A stretch of 64,000 nt of DNA. It comes from Euwallacea fornicatus. Its lineage: Eukaryota; Arthropoda; Insecta; Coleoptera; Curculionidae. Each line of letters starts with the position of its first letter. The first letter of the stretch is position 1. The notes under the pieces are model-generated. The model was not told the DNA's origin. It searched no databases and saw nothing but the letters and a program-made list of their open reading frames with translations. The stretch is taken from positions 3,534,001 to 3,598,000 of the forward strand of contig NC_089548.1 of the NCBI RefSeq assembly GCF_040115645.1, given 5' to 3'. The translations under genes and the position numbers were made by a program. Below are positions 24,201 to 36,100 of this stretch, one piece after another.

Positions 24201-26183
24201 AATGCCTGTATCTCGGGAGTACCTTGTGTTATTTTTTATAATTTTCGGTTTCGCCGGAAAAACTACAAAATTGAGAAAAAGTTCCTTTAGAGCTGAATTA
24301 TTAATGTGCTTGGCTATAACTAAAAGCTAATTTCCATAGAAATGGTTGGAATAGCGCCTAGTTATTGATCAAATTCTTGATTTCTATAAAAACCAGCTTC
24401 ACCACTTGGAATTTTGGAAACATTTTTCTGTTCTCAAGTTAATCCACGATTGTTCAATTAACAGACTTTAAAACCGTAACATCGGACATCTTTTGTAGCC
24501 TTGACCCAGGCTGAGGAATGTCAGTCCACTCCTGCGCTTCTAGAAGTGGGGCTGCAGCCCCATGTGAACTCCTCATCGTTGGGCATGATTGCTGAACACA
24601 CCCTTTTGGAGTCATGCACCAGGCTGTCAATTTCGCTGGAGCAAAACGGACTATTCCAGGTAGTTAGAGATTATGCCTTCATGGGGAGAATAGATTAGGA
24701 TAAAGACTGCGGGTTTTCAGAGTAACACGTCCCACTCCTCAAGTACAAGTCACTCGTCCAAATTTAGTCACAATAACTGCTCGGGCCCCAAGATGACGTT
24801 GGAAGAATTGAAAGCGGTTAATGCTTATGCGGAAAGCACGAGAAGTCTTAGTTATTTACCTCAGGTGAGTTAGTTTTCTTTTTTTATTCTTTTCCCGAGT
24901 TGAACAATAAAACCATTAAGACATGATACTTGTCCAGCATTTTAAAATTTCAAAAAATTATATGGGGCTAATCGAGTGGAAAATAATCTGAGCCAGCTTT
25001 GTCATAAATTGTTAAAGGATACGCCCCAAGATTTAAAACATGACCAAGATTATAACTATAAATGCAGTACTGACCGCTCTAAGGTCGTTGTCATATATAT
25101 CGAAGATTAATACCCACCTTTAAGCGAATTTGGACTATCTAGAAACTATAGAAAACTACATAACCAAAGCCCTACTAACTTTTGCAATATTACCTGCAAC
25201 TCCACAAATTTAGGAAACATATGTTTCGAGTGAAATTAACTAACTTAGATAAAAAAAAAAACAGTTAATTAGATATTCGTATTGTTTAAAGGTCCACGAA
25301 CGTCAGACAGAGAGAATGAAAACTCGCTCCCAGTGGTTTCTAGGACCGTCAGTAGACTGCCAAAGTTGTGGAGGTTCCTTGGACATTCCTCTTAATACGG
25401 CTGACGTTTCAGCATTTACTAATGCGTTACTGCGGCGATCATCATCGGGAACTATAGGTACAACTGCTATTCAATGTGAAACCAAAATTTTGAATTCTGA
25501 GGAGGTTCAGTTGATTTGAAACAAAAATTTTAGAATTTACAAAAGTGCAGGACGCAATTTGCTGCTGTGTTATGATATGTAAGATCGTCAGGGCTTATTT
25601 TCTTAGATTAAATTGAGTTTGATCGGAAACAAATGGTTAATCCGATTTTTCTACTTCCGGTACATACTCCATCTTGTAAAAAAAATATTTTTCAGTAGGA
25701 ATAGCTGGCTTATCGTTAAGCGCCGAATCCATCCAAAAAAGACCCAGTATCAAATGTGTAAATTCCAGAGACAAAAGATGCGTCCGGTCTGCCAGTCGTA
25801 GAAATAAGGAAAATGGATCCAGATCCAGCAGGTACATCTTATCTTTACTTTTGTTATTAGGTCTAACTTACAATATCTCGTATTTCTTGCAGCTTTAAAG
25901 GCCGTAACGATAGAAGAGGCTCCAATTCGCGTTCGAACAGCTTCAAAATCAAGTACGAAAACATATCTAGATCTTGCAGTTTTAAGAATAAAACGGAACT
26001 GTGTTCGTGCCCGGTGGAATCCCCAACTAAGGGAAGTGAGAATGGTAAGTACCCGTTTTTGTTTTTTAAGAGGAGTGTTAAACGGTCATCCTTGAAGGTA
26101 GCAAGGACGATCCGATGATACCAGGTACTGCCAATACTACAGAGACGATATGCGTCACTCTCACATACAAACCGCGCATTTAA
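12294..26183 (+). CDS. RhoGAP-domain protein, unnamed
   Basis: Predicted GTPase-activating protein for Rho-family GTPases. Exons 12294-12458, 16369-16640, 19146-19347, 21363-21561, 21691-21762, 24499-24659, 24721-24864, 25292-25457, 25699-25831, 25893-26044 and 26098-26183 join in phase to 583 residues. The RhoGAP fold runs from about residue 37 (FGVPLQEVC) to about 215. It has the arginine-finger region DVFRAPG (Arg about 73), LKKFLRKVPGG, and SEALGVSVAPSFF in place of the usual NxM..NLA.VFAP block. The tail contains a Ser-rich patch (SNTSHSSSSTSHSS), a Cys-containing segment (CQSCGG) and basic Ser/Arg-rich ends, with no other domain I recognise. Start: first in-frame ATG of an exon preceded by GC-rich DNA. 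Introns 1-3 are 2-4 kb and full of transposon debris. I do not know the orthologue name; the family assignment is firm, the substrate GTPase is not. Confidence 0.85.
12459..15010. other. RhoGAP intron 1, first part
   Basis: AT-rich intron DNA. It holds a (TA)n run at about 13914-13933, another TA-rich run near 14071-14088, a solo CAGTGTGGCCC terminus after TA at 14895 and a weak TAGGGTGTTTTC-like end near 14151. No exon or open frame of note. Confidence 0.4.
15011..15759. mobile_element. long-arm MITE with nested termini (CGGGGTGGTCC type)
   Basis: Flanked by TA on both sides (15009-15010, 15760-15761). The left end is CGGGGTGGTCC; the right end, reverse-complemented, is CAGGGTGGTCC. The arms are about 130 bp and share long blocks such as AATGGTTTTGATGAAAAATT and ACCTTATAGGGCACA. 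Each arm also contains an inner terminus (CAGGGTA from 15134; ACCCTG at 15631-15636), and a third CAGGGTGAGC lies at about 15421. Non-coding. Inside RhoGAP intron 1. Confidence 0.85.
15760..16368. other. RhoGAP intron 1, last part
   Basis: Nothing recognisable between the MITE and the second RhoGAP exon. Two AG acceptors lie close together at 16368 and 16375; only the first keeps the phase set by exon 1. Confidence 0.4.
17269..18647 (+). mobile_element. Tc1-like DNA transposon, degenerate
   Basis: 1379-bp element in RhoGAP intron 2. The terminal inverted repeats are about 28 bp and start CAGTGATGGCCATAAG (left) and CAGTAGCGGCCATAAG (right, reverse-complemented). A TA follows the right end; the left flank is TG, so the duplication is eroded. 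A second TIR-like block (GGTTTCCATGCTTTTGTCC) lies inside the right end near 18451. It contains a broken transposase reading in the + direction. Confidence 0.88.
17376..18439 (+). pseudogene. dead Tc1-family transposase
   Basis: Cut-and-paste transposase remnant. From ATG 17376 an N-terminal helix-turn-helix frame is open for about 23 codons, then hits a stop near 17445. The following parts sit in different frames: GRPEEYPKSTEKL with a second helix-turn-helix and VEKPFITKKNRNARFAFA, a stop after HLNW, then YGGGSVMVWGCFSASGAGP, and finally WPSQGPDLNPIEHLWEHLG. Of the DDE triad, the second Asp (QDNEPKH) and the Glu (NPIEHLWE) are visible; the first Asp block (family LWSDE) reads LWNYE, so it appears lost. 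Several stops and frame changes mean it cannot encode active enzyme. Confidence 0.88.
18648..19145. other. RhoGAP intron 2, last part
   Basis: No recognisable feature between the Tc1 element and the third RhoGAP exon. Confidence 0.4.
19348..20381. other. RhoGAP intron 3, first part
   Basis: AT-rich intron sequence without a recognisable gene or repeat boundary before the element at 20382. Confidence 0.4.
20382..21088. mobile_element. candidate TA-flanked MITE (CAGKGTGTYCC type)
   Basis: The left end CAGTGTGTTCCAAATT follows TA (20380-20381); the right end, reverse-complemented, reads CAGGGTGTCCCAAATT, with TA at 21089-21090. The 16-bp termini match at all but two positions; the arms then diverge. 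Length 707 bp. No transposase remnant recognised. In RhoGAP intron 3. Confidence 0.65.
21763..24498. other. RhoGAP intron 5
   Basis: 2.7 kb of mostly AT-rich DNA. It holds an (AAT)n microsatellite at about 23053-23067, a small GC-rich patch at about 23608-23700, and a 120-codon minus-strand open frame (23702-24064) with no recognisable family. I would not call a gene here. Confidence 0.4.
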
Positions 26184-29100
26184 GGACTTTAAACGCAATT
26201 TATAAGACTTACGAGGTATTTGATGGCTGCAGATCTAATGCGCGCTAAAGATTAACTTATTTATATCGGCAAAACAAATGCGGAAAAATGTTTTAACGAA
26301 ATTTTGCTAACAAACATGAAAACAACGAAAAAAATTCTTTATGTGGCTGAAAGCGCATTGGGAACTGCAGTAATTTGTATTAATAAAATCTACGCTTATT
26401 AAACTTAAGTATGCAGTGTGGCCCTTTGAATTTTTAGATGTGTGTGGTCTTTATAGTGTTATACGATGTGCTTTAGCTCCATTGATAGAGACGTGGCCGT
26501 TTTAAATGAATTGATTTGTAACAAACCGAAAATGAGACCTTTCGTTTTCTTTTTAAATGATTTTGATTTCAAGTCATGCTCTGGATAAAAGCTCTCACCC
26601 TGTATACCAGTACATTAATGGACGCACTTAAGAATATTTATGAGCTCATCTAATGATCACTGATTTAGGTCATGATGGACATCAGTGTCCATTTCGATTT
26701 TCTTCAATTTGTAAATATTTGAGTGAGACATTACTTGTAACAAAATTATTATTCTCCGGCCTTAGTTTTATAAATAAGTAGAAAAGGGGGTTTAAAACAC
26801 ATGGTATAATGTTCAAATTAGTTCTTTGATACATCTTTGATAGGTATTGCATTAAAGACAATAATCATTAAGGATTACCTGGATAATATTTATTAGTGTC
26901 CGTCCAGCCTGTTTAATAATCTAGGATTGTTTATTGATTTTTAATGTGATTATTAAGCGGCTAGTGCAGGGTGTCTCGCTGCACCCAGAGGGGGTATTGC
27001 CAAAATTAAGACTAAGACGTTTCTTAGAAGTACGTTCTTAAAATTAAATGTTTTAGTAGGAGATCAATCTTGGTTCCTTGATGGTTTTTGTCCGAGCTTC
27101 ACTATCGTTAAATTTCACCACTGCATTCTAAGTATGTACAAGTAGTATTAATTTTTTCATCACCAAATTAATTTCGAAGACTGTCTTGGTATTGTTTTAC
27201 AAATCTATGCCAAAAGTTTATTTAGGAACGAATAAATTTGTGTTCAAGTGTAATCACCAGGTGGGTAACGCGTTAAACACCATGCCACCTGAAGTTATGT
27301 ACTGATATAAATGTACCTTATGTTGAGGCGGTAAATATCCAATTATTGCGAGTTTAATAATACTATTTATGTACGAGTACAATTCCTACCATAGCTTTGC
27401 AATGCAAACTTCATGCAATGCTTTTGTTACAACAAAAAATAACGTAATTTCTCGGACAATGAAGTTTATTTGCTGTGTTTAGTCTCTCCACTGATGCACT
27501 TACATGCAAAATATTCTGTTTAAGAATTTAAGTTAATTAAATTTAATCAAATTTAATGAACCAATTTTAATGGAGGTTCAATGGCGACGCTTCACGTGTG
27601 CAGTAACTAACTGACTCCCAAAATGGAAATTGTTTCAAATTAAAATTTCATCGTAGACCTAGTGCCTCGAGGCTATAGCGATTTCTTAAATACCGTATTC
27701 TGTATAGTAATATTTTCTAAATATTGTAATTAACGAGTTTGTTAAAGTACGCAAGTCGGCATCGGTAACAAACGACAAACAATGGCGTTCTGACCTGATT
27801 TAAAGAAAGGATGGACTTTAAGACTGCCTCACTCTTAATTCGCTTAACCGGGTTTATATGCCTTATATTAAACACTGTTTCAACACTTCAAAACTTGCAT
27901 TATGAAGTTAGGGGAAGTTTTCTTTGCTGACGGACGAATGTACTGTCCGCAAACCTACAGGCAGGAAAATAGTAGTTACGAAGTTTACGCGTGGGTTATG
28001 TTTAAAAAAATTGTTTAAGCAGTTTTACAGTTAGGTGGTCCCAAAGTGTCCTTTATTCAACTCACAGACTCTGTTACTAAAGTTAGACTTAGTGTGATTA
28101 CTGCACACATACAAATTGTAAAAGTAATTGTCGTTCGAGTGGCTGCTAGAGAAGTCATAAAGGGCAAATATTGACAAGATTTTCATCCGCAGATGAAATT
28201 CTCCAGTAATTCAGTGTTCTTATATGTAGTTAGCATTAATACTATTGAATGTGTCTAAAGTAAGAACCCCGAACAAAACTAATAGAAAATAGCAGCTTAA
28301 CTTAAATATGTACATATTACGTCAAATAATAAATAACATTATCTGCATTGTCATTATTTGCTTTCTCTGACATTTTTGCAGCTTATACAGGAAATTAATA
28401 CAATAAAATCTTTCTATTTTTCTTTAAAGTTTTTTGAATATTGCTTTTATAGTTTGAAAGGCAATTTTCGATATTTGGCCTATGCCATTCTGCAACTCCA
28501 AACCTCTCTGTATTATAAGTCTAGTTCACAATATATGTATCTCAATGTTACAATTATTACAACATTATACGTGGTTTTATTCGCATTACTTTTGTTGATT
28601 TATAACCTCTGTAGTATTAAATTGTTTACACCTTGTCTATCCCACTCATCGATTTTTATTACTATTATTAGCTTGTAAGTAAGACCAAATTTTTTAACGA
28701 ACGTATTGTTAAAAATTTTGCATTCCAAAACGCGTGTGCATTTATATGTATTTTAATAAATTTCTTTTTACCTTTTATAAAAATGTTTACCTTAAAATAT
28801 TGTAAGAATTATATGGGAAAAGGAACTATTTTTAGGAGTTCTTTATTTCGCATTTTAAAAGAGTCGTCTTTGTACACAGTATTTTTCCCTTTGTGCACAA
28901 TTATTTAAAATTCTTTAAACTATGTAGCAAAAACGTTCCTTTCGTACGTCACACGATTGTTATAGTAACCAAAAAAATATTACAATATATTTTCGAAATT
29001 AAGCTTATGACGAACTGTAAGATTGATAACACCAAATAATAGAGCTTTAGACTTTTCACAGGATGATGCAAAGCCTTAGGTTTTAATATATAAATTAATG

Positions 29101-31298
29101 TGTCGCCTGTTAGATCATGTATGGGGGTTTTAATTTTATCTAAGCCATCACTGAAACTAGTTTCGGTACAATGAAAACACGAAAGTTGCTGAACAATAAA
29201 ATAAACATGTCTCATGAGAAATTTCATCCTTCAAGTCTTTTCTCCAATTAAAGATTTATCTTTCCAAACAGATATTGATTTTAGAATTCATTCTAATAAT
29301 GTGAACTGCAATTTAATCAGTCCCCCTGTACTCATCGTTCTAGTGTCACTTATAAAGTGTGCGTGTTTGAAATAATAAAAATTATATTGAATGTACGATA
29401 CGCAACTGCATCACCCTGTAGCTATTTTCAGTTATATCTTGCTGCGGCAAAAAGTCTATCTGTTTATAATACTTAAATTTGATTACTTAAATGTTACGCA
29501 ATGAATGACGAGTTTTCTGATAAAACAAGTGTTCTCAGAGAGTTCGTCGATTATTTTGTAATTTTATAAAGTAATACCTATGGATGTTTTACGAGTAAAG
29601 TTTATTCTTTGTGGAGGAATTCGCCAAAGATATTGTTGTATGTTATTTTTGATCTTGGAAATTTTAATAAACATATTCAAGTACGTCTTCGGTGTTTTGT
29701 TTTCGAAGTACCGTAATATCCCTCTTCATAGATCATCTTTAAAATGATGTTTGATAGATTTGAAAACAGCTTGCAATTTTCTATCAAACGAGACTACGTC
29801 GAGGAAAACTAGTCTAATAAAAGTCGCCGTTATCGTGGAGAAACTGGGTGCAAACCTCGAAGCTTAGATCGATAGATACATGAAGTTTTTGCTTTGAAAT
29901 TGCAGGATTTTTTTCCCCATATTGAAATTAGTCCTTGAAATAAGATAATTTAATAAAATAAAATCTATTATTAGATAATAAACAATTACCTCTCAGCTGT
30001 AAGTACATATACCATTTAGGTACCATCTTATTTTTAAGCATTTTATAAGCATCACTGCTAGGATTTCTATTACGGTTTTTACACGAACGTTTCCCATAGA
30101 GGTGAATGGAAACTGTGGGTCACAATGTTATCACCAGACATGTCAAATGAATCATCATTCATGTCATGGCATGTCAAATGAAAATCATTTAATGTAAGAC
30201 AAATGGACACTCTTTATATTGTGAAAACGCTTTTCCAAAACGCCCTGGCCTATCTAGTACTAAGATTATTTTTTACATATCTATGGATTAAATTGGACGA
30301 GAAGCAATTACTGCCCAATGCCTTGAGAAACCGAATTGGGACAAGGTGATTTGAAGCGATTTCAGGAGCAAAATTTACAGTTTAAAGTTTCACAAAGTAG
30401 GACACATTTGTAAGTATTGTTAATACTAACTGCCGAGGTGCGCCACAATAAAACCATCCTCCTAGACAAATGATTCAGCCTGTGAACTGTAATATATTAA
30501 ATACCAAGATTCCTACATCGAAATGGGTTTGAGAAAAATGAAGAGTGGTTAATTGCATACTGTAGACGGCACGTGGAACCACATCCTTCTTCAAGAAAAA
30601 AGCTCGATGATAGATGCTGTCGAGAAGATATTGAAAGATTTTTTGCATTTTAACAGTTTAATTATTTCAACCATAATTAAAAGTCAGTGCAGAGTGGGTG
30701 TCTTGTAGAGTCAGTTCGGCCATCCTTTGCCCACTATTGTGCGAGGACAGGTAGGCCAAATCTTCAGCATCTAAGAAAAAGTCGTATATTTCTGGAAAAA
30801 AAATGATTGAAATTCTCTTTAAAGACTTCAGAAAATCAGTTCGCGACAAAAATCAAGCGGATTTGTAACAATGAGACTCGGAAAGGTTTTACCCAACATT
30901 TATTTATCAAAATAATAAAATACAATAAATTTTCTTAATTAAAAAAAAATAAATAAAAACCGCTGTTACGTCTCTTCACAAACAAGCAGGGCAGACGTTA
31001 GGTCTTCATCTGAAAAAGGTAACCAGGACCTGTTATCGCATTATTTTCGAAGAAATAAAGCTATCATTTTTCTGGAGGGTGCAGGCAATAAGCATGTGAG
31101 CAGATAAACAAAAAACCTAAATAATCACCTAATAAGTGAAGTTACAAAAGTAAATTTACATGTTAACCCAGATTGATCGCAATTTCTTTTGTAGAAATAA
31201 ATATGCCGGGTAAGCAAATTTATATCGTGCTAAAATTCATGGTAATGAATGCCTTTTTGGAAGAAAAGAGAGTGACTTCCATTCCAAGGTAGTTTCTT
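26184..31298. other. intergenic region
   Basis: The RhoGAP 3' flank has AATAAA at 26382-26387, a plausible poly(A) signal. CAGTGTGGCCC (about 26414) and CACCCTGTATA (about 26595) resemble MITE ends but do not pair. A small imperfect repeat of GACATGTCAAATGA lies near 30130-30190. I see no gene in this stretch. Confidence 0.45.
26382..26387 (+). terminator. possible poly(A) signal of the RhoGAP gene
   Basis: AATAAA about 200 bp after the stop codon at 26181-26183, the first such motif downstream. Confidence 0.45.
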
Positions 31299-31679
31299 TT
31301 GCTGATCTACAGTGTGTTTAAAATTACTGAGCATCGCAATGACAGAAGGGCATGCGTAAATTATGCCGAAATCAGGAACATCTCGTATAACAACATTTTG
31401 GATGCCTATAAGAATCAAAAGAGCACCTCAGGGGATCCGCAGATATCTGCTACAAAAATAATTACCCAACTTCCGGTTTTGGAAGTCCATCTAAGCGTTG
31501 ATGATCACAGATTGACCGAAAAGAAATTATATCTCATACGACCAGCGAAGGAACCATTTAGCAGATTTTATCCAAAATGTGTTGCACCAATTGCAAACGA
31601 TGGAGGGAGCAGCATATTGCTACGGGGTTATTTTCATGGAACGCGGCAGGTCCATATATATAGGGGGTCCACGAAATGA
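31299..31679 (+). pseudogene. Tc1-like transposase relic, internally deleted
   Basis: A 126-codon open frame resembles collapsed pieces of a Tc1-family transposase. It has a helix-turn-helix-like DPQISATKIITQL, then DDHRLTEKKLYLIRPAKEPF (the usual RRL.E.GL...RPAKKPF block), jumping directly to DGGSSILLRGYFHGTRQVHIYRG, which matches the family GGGSxMxWGCF..TG block. The region with the first catalytic Asp and everything after the second block are missing. No inverted repeats located. Based on remembered family patterns; moderate confidence. Confidence 0.5.
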
Positions 31680-33135
31680 CTGTACAACGGTTGACCAAAA
31701 ATTTCTGAATCAAAACTAAGGCATTCTAGGCGAACTTACCTATATCCAATATTAGTTCGTTTTACCGATATGCACGCGGCCTTTTATCGATTTCCATGAA
31801 TTTTGGAACTAAGAAGTACTACATAAATTGGCGTGTTTTAGTGTGAGTGGATTTTTGTTTAATGCGTGGAAATATTAAAAATGGCGCGTGATTTGAAAAT
31901 AAACGTTTGTATTTTTCGTCAGCCTTTAGCAAGTTTGTGATTGCACAACAAGCGAATCTAATTGCATACAAGACAATTTTCAGACGCCAAGGGATAAAAG
32001 AAATAAAGAAAATCTAAGCTGAAAATGTTTATATCTACCTGTACATTTATAACAACTAGCATCGCCTAAAGTGACATTTTTCTTAAGCATTTCTACGTAG
32101 GTATGTATATCACACATAACAAAGTCTTACTTATACATCTACGATTTGTTTTATAAATATATAATGTTTTTTTGTTGATTTGTAACGTTGGGAATGATAC
32201 ACTTCGGTAATAATGTGCGTTTGGATGTTACGAACCATCTATCAGCTATCACAACGTTCCTTTTCAAGGCGAAAACTTAATTGTTAGCGAGCTATATATT
32301 ATTATCAATAAATAAAGGCAATTAAACCACCAATCACCTTCATAGTTTATGCGAACAGACAATGAAAAATGAGTGTGATAATAGGCAATTTTGGCACAGT
32401 AAGTCAATGTAACATTCCAATGAAAGAAAATTATTCAAACCCAATAATATACCTTTTAACATATAAAATAAAATATACATCCCTTCCAATTTTTGCTTCC
32501 CTATTTCAGATCTGCTCCTGGTTTAAAACTGAAATACCGTATCCCGTTAGGAAAACCAAGATTATAGAGAAATACCCAATATACACCTTAGCGCTTGTTA
32601 AACAAAATGGGTACATTCTGCAACATCCGATCCATCTTTAGAGCGGTGTATCGCTGTAAAGTACTTTCATTGTTTTACGTGAAAGTTACAGCTATGCACG
32701 GCGAGTTATTAACAATGGAAAATCCAGAAGCTGGAAATACATTACACATGAAACGATGACGCTTCTCGCAAACAAGTTTTATCCGAACGTTCATAATTTC
32801 TTAAATATTCAGCAAGATGTTGGAAATTAAAGTTTCAATTTGTTTTTTGCCATTTTCGTGAAAACATTTAGCTCGGAAAGCCTGAAAATTTGGGAATTTA
32901 ATTTATTAGGCGACGAGTAAAATATGATTTGATTAAATTGAATTTTTTTCTAACACCCCGTACATTTCCCGAACTATCAAATTTCAGATATCACATGTTT
33001 ACGTCAATGGTCGCTACCTGAGGTGTAGTATTTCCAACTTTTAGACTTCTCCTTGTTAATGAATCACTCTGTACATCGTTAACATTGGATATACATAGTT
33101 ACAGAATTCAAATATAAGTTACGGCAGGGCGTTCA
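31680..33135. other. intergenic / CEPT1 3' flank
   Basis: No gene seen. On the minus strand AATAAA (plus-strand TTTATT at 32902-32907) lies about 230 bp past the CEPT1 stop and could be its poly(A) signal. Confidence 0.4.
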
Positions 33136-36100
33136 TTAAAGCCTTGAACTTCGAGAATTACTTCGAGTTTTAATTTTGCTATGTGATTTCGTACCATTCT
33201 TTTCTGACGTCGACGGCGCTTCGTACACTTTTTGCGGCCCTCCTGGATATGGAATTTTGAAGAGTTCCACTCTCAAGAATGCACAAATTTCGTGACAGAC
33301 TCGCCAACAGTACACTACAAGATCTAAAGTGACCCACACCTGATGGGGAGAGAATAAACTGTTGTATGTGGGTATAAAATAGACGAAAAACACTTACCAA
33401 GGCTAACCATAATACAATATATTCGTTGAAAAATGTGTTGAAATACTGGTTGAAAAAGAGCATTGCAGGACCAATCAGAGAGTAGTCCCACATTTGCATT
33501 TCACTTTTGGTCATATGGGCCACCTAAAATAGATAATATTCGTTCCTAACGATTCTCGATCGTAACAATAATTTTTTTAAGATAGTTTGATAGTATCGAA
33601 GTTCAACAGCCATAGGATCTAAAGAGTTGTAATATGTGGACGTTTCTGCCCCAAATTAAAGTTCTCCTCAGGTCGATTAGGGTCGGTATTGACGTACCTT
33701 AATATTCCAGAGACCATTGGAATCTCCTTAAATGTCTCTCTTGCGATTACCGAGATTTCATAGGCACCGCGAATTTGACACACCTTATACTGTATCTTGA
33801 TGGAGACTGGTAGTGTGGTTATTGGGAAAATTTGCAGTTAAAAAGGGGGTATTTAACATATTTAAAAAAATATTCAGCCGATTATACAAGAAATTGAGTA
33901 GACTAAAATCAACTTAAAGTATAGCCGTTTCAATCGAGCAATTTTCAAGTATACCCATGCACGTATTCTCGCAAAATAATTTAATTGTGCGACCAGGTTA
34001 CTACTTTAATATATGTGCCTTAACTCAAAAATAACATTTATGTAAAAATCACAAAATTGGCAAATTCGCTTGAAAACTTACCACCAATCTATTCGTGATT
34101 TTAGCTGCGACCAATCCAAAAGCAAAAATATACAACACTGGATGGTTCTGATATATCTCTTGTTCAGACTTCTTGTAGATAATAAAAGCTGGAAGCACGA
34201 CCAATAATATGGGTATTATTGGAGAAAGTACGCTGGTTCCCTGCAAGAGATTTTTTCTCAATTCCACGTTCTATCTACAGCCCGAACTCAGGTGATGGCA
34301 GTGCACCACATACGTGCACTAAGCTAGTGACTGTATCAACAGGAGTTGATTCTGGTTTACATTTTATCTCACCTTTTGTTATACTGGATGTAATTAAATC
34401 AATGTAGCAAATTTTTAATGTTTTCATGTTATTTGCAAAGGGCGCCTAAAACTTGTGTCGATTTTATGAAAAGTTTTTTTTAGATTTACCGTTATTTTTT
34501 CATAGTTCCTATCTCATATGCAAATGATAAATTAAGGTTTGATTTAGATTGGGAAAATTACAAAAATAATTAAAAATTTTACTGTTCTTTTGTTCAATGA
34601 AGTCCTGTTAACACTGCACCGCAACTCTTACTTAAAAGCAAAAGACAAGCAAACATGAGTATCTCTTTAGTGCGAAGAAGCTGAACTTTTCCGTTGTTGC
34701 AGGAAGTAAAAGACAGGAAAATTTTCAAAGAGTTTTAGTATGAATTTTAGTAAATAACCGAGTCATGCAATAGCGCCACACTTAAATGTACTAGAATAAC
34801 ACAAGCTGTAGACAAACCCGGCTAGTTTTGTGTGGCATGCTTATCTGGAAGTTGATATGCACGATAGTCAGAGCTGTCGGTAATATAATTAAAATAATTT
34901 AAAAAATATTTATTGCGATTAGTAATTTGTTTTAGAACTAAGCAGGAATTTAATTACTACATGTAATCAAAATATTTGAGATTTACTAAAAAAAACCTTT
35001 CAATTCCCACAAACGTGAGTGTCCCAATGAACACCCCTGCAATTGAACGAGGATACGCAGTCTGCTTGTAGACTGTATGTTGCGAGGATCGCCTCCAACC
35101 TAATAAAATGGTCCAGCGGCATAATATTTATAAATACTTTGCATCAAGAAACTTGATAAAAAGTTTACCTTCAAACACAGTTTATTGCTCAATAATTTTT
35201 ATTTCATTTTCGACAATAAACCAATTTGAAGGTAAACTCGGGTCAGTAATTATTGGTGTAAAAACATCTTGATAATACTTCCAGCGCTCACGATTCTAGT
35301 TATTTCCCCCTATCTATTTCCTACCTTGTCCAGCTGGGTGCATATTGTATTCAAATACGATCAGTAAGGTTTCATAGAAAGTAAAAAGCGTAAGAGAATA
35401 ATTGAAATTAGTTTTTACATTATATAGCGCCCTAAGTTTAAGAGTATTCAGTAATTAATAGTATGTAACGTGCAGTAGGAAGTTATCTAAGTAAATCAAT
35501 TACAAATCTTGTAGTCGTATAACTTTTATTTTTCCTTTAATAATAGATATACAGTATGACCCATTTGTTTTGGGGTCAGTCTGTAAAAAGTTTATTGATT
35601 GTGCGATGTAGGCCGGATTTTTCTTTAATTATAGAGCTTGATAAACTGCACATTTTCATCAAAAATTGCCTGGTTGATATAAATTTTAAGCCTTACTATG
35701 ACAGTTTCTAGGAGTAAAATTTTAATAAATCATATTAGCGATTTTTTTAATAAAAAAAACTATGCACGCCACTGGATTGACCAATCCTCAAAACGGGCTT
35801 GTACATAATTTTGAGTAATAACGCTTTTGTAGCAGAATTACTTACATCTTCTTATACTTTCTCTGGGTATATTAAGGTCCAAACTAGCCATTCTAAAGCT
35901 ATTTCGGGGATTGCCGTGAAAATATTGCAAAATTTGGTTGTTATTTAGGAAAAGTCTACGGCGTCCATTTTGCCTCGTCACTTCGACTTACTGGTCTAAC
36001 TGGATGTCTGATGTTGAATTTTGCCTCAGGTTCTGCTGCCGAGCGCACGTTGTCGCCAACAAGACGAACAATTTCTGTTTTTTCTCTTACACTTAAATTT

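Noticed and set aside
25863..26198. Minus-strand 111-codon gene
   Set aside because: It is the antisense shadow of the last RhoGAP exons.
26414..26600. Small MITE between CAGTGTGGCCC and CACCCTGTATA
   Set aside because: The two ends do not match beyond the first few bases and the left flank lacks TA.
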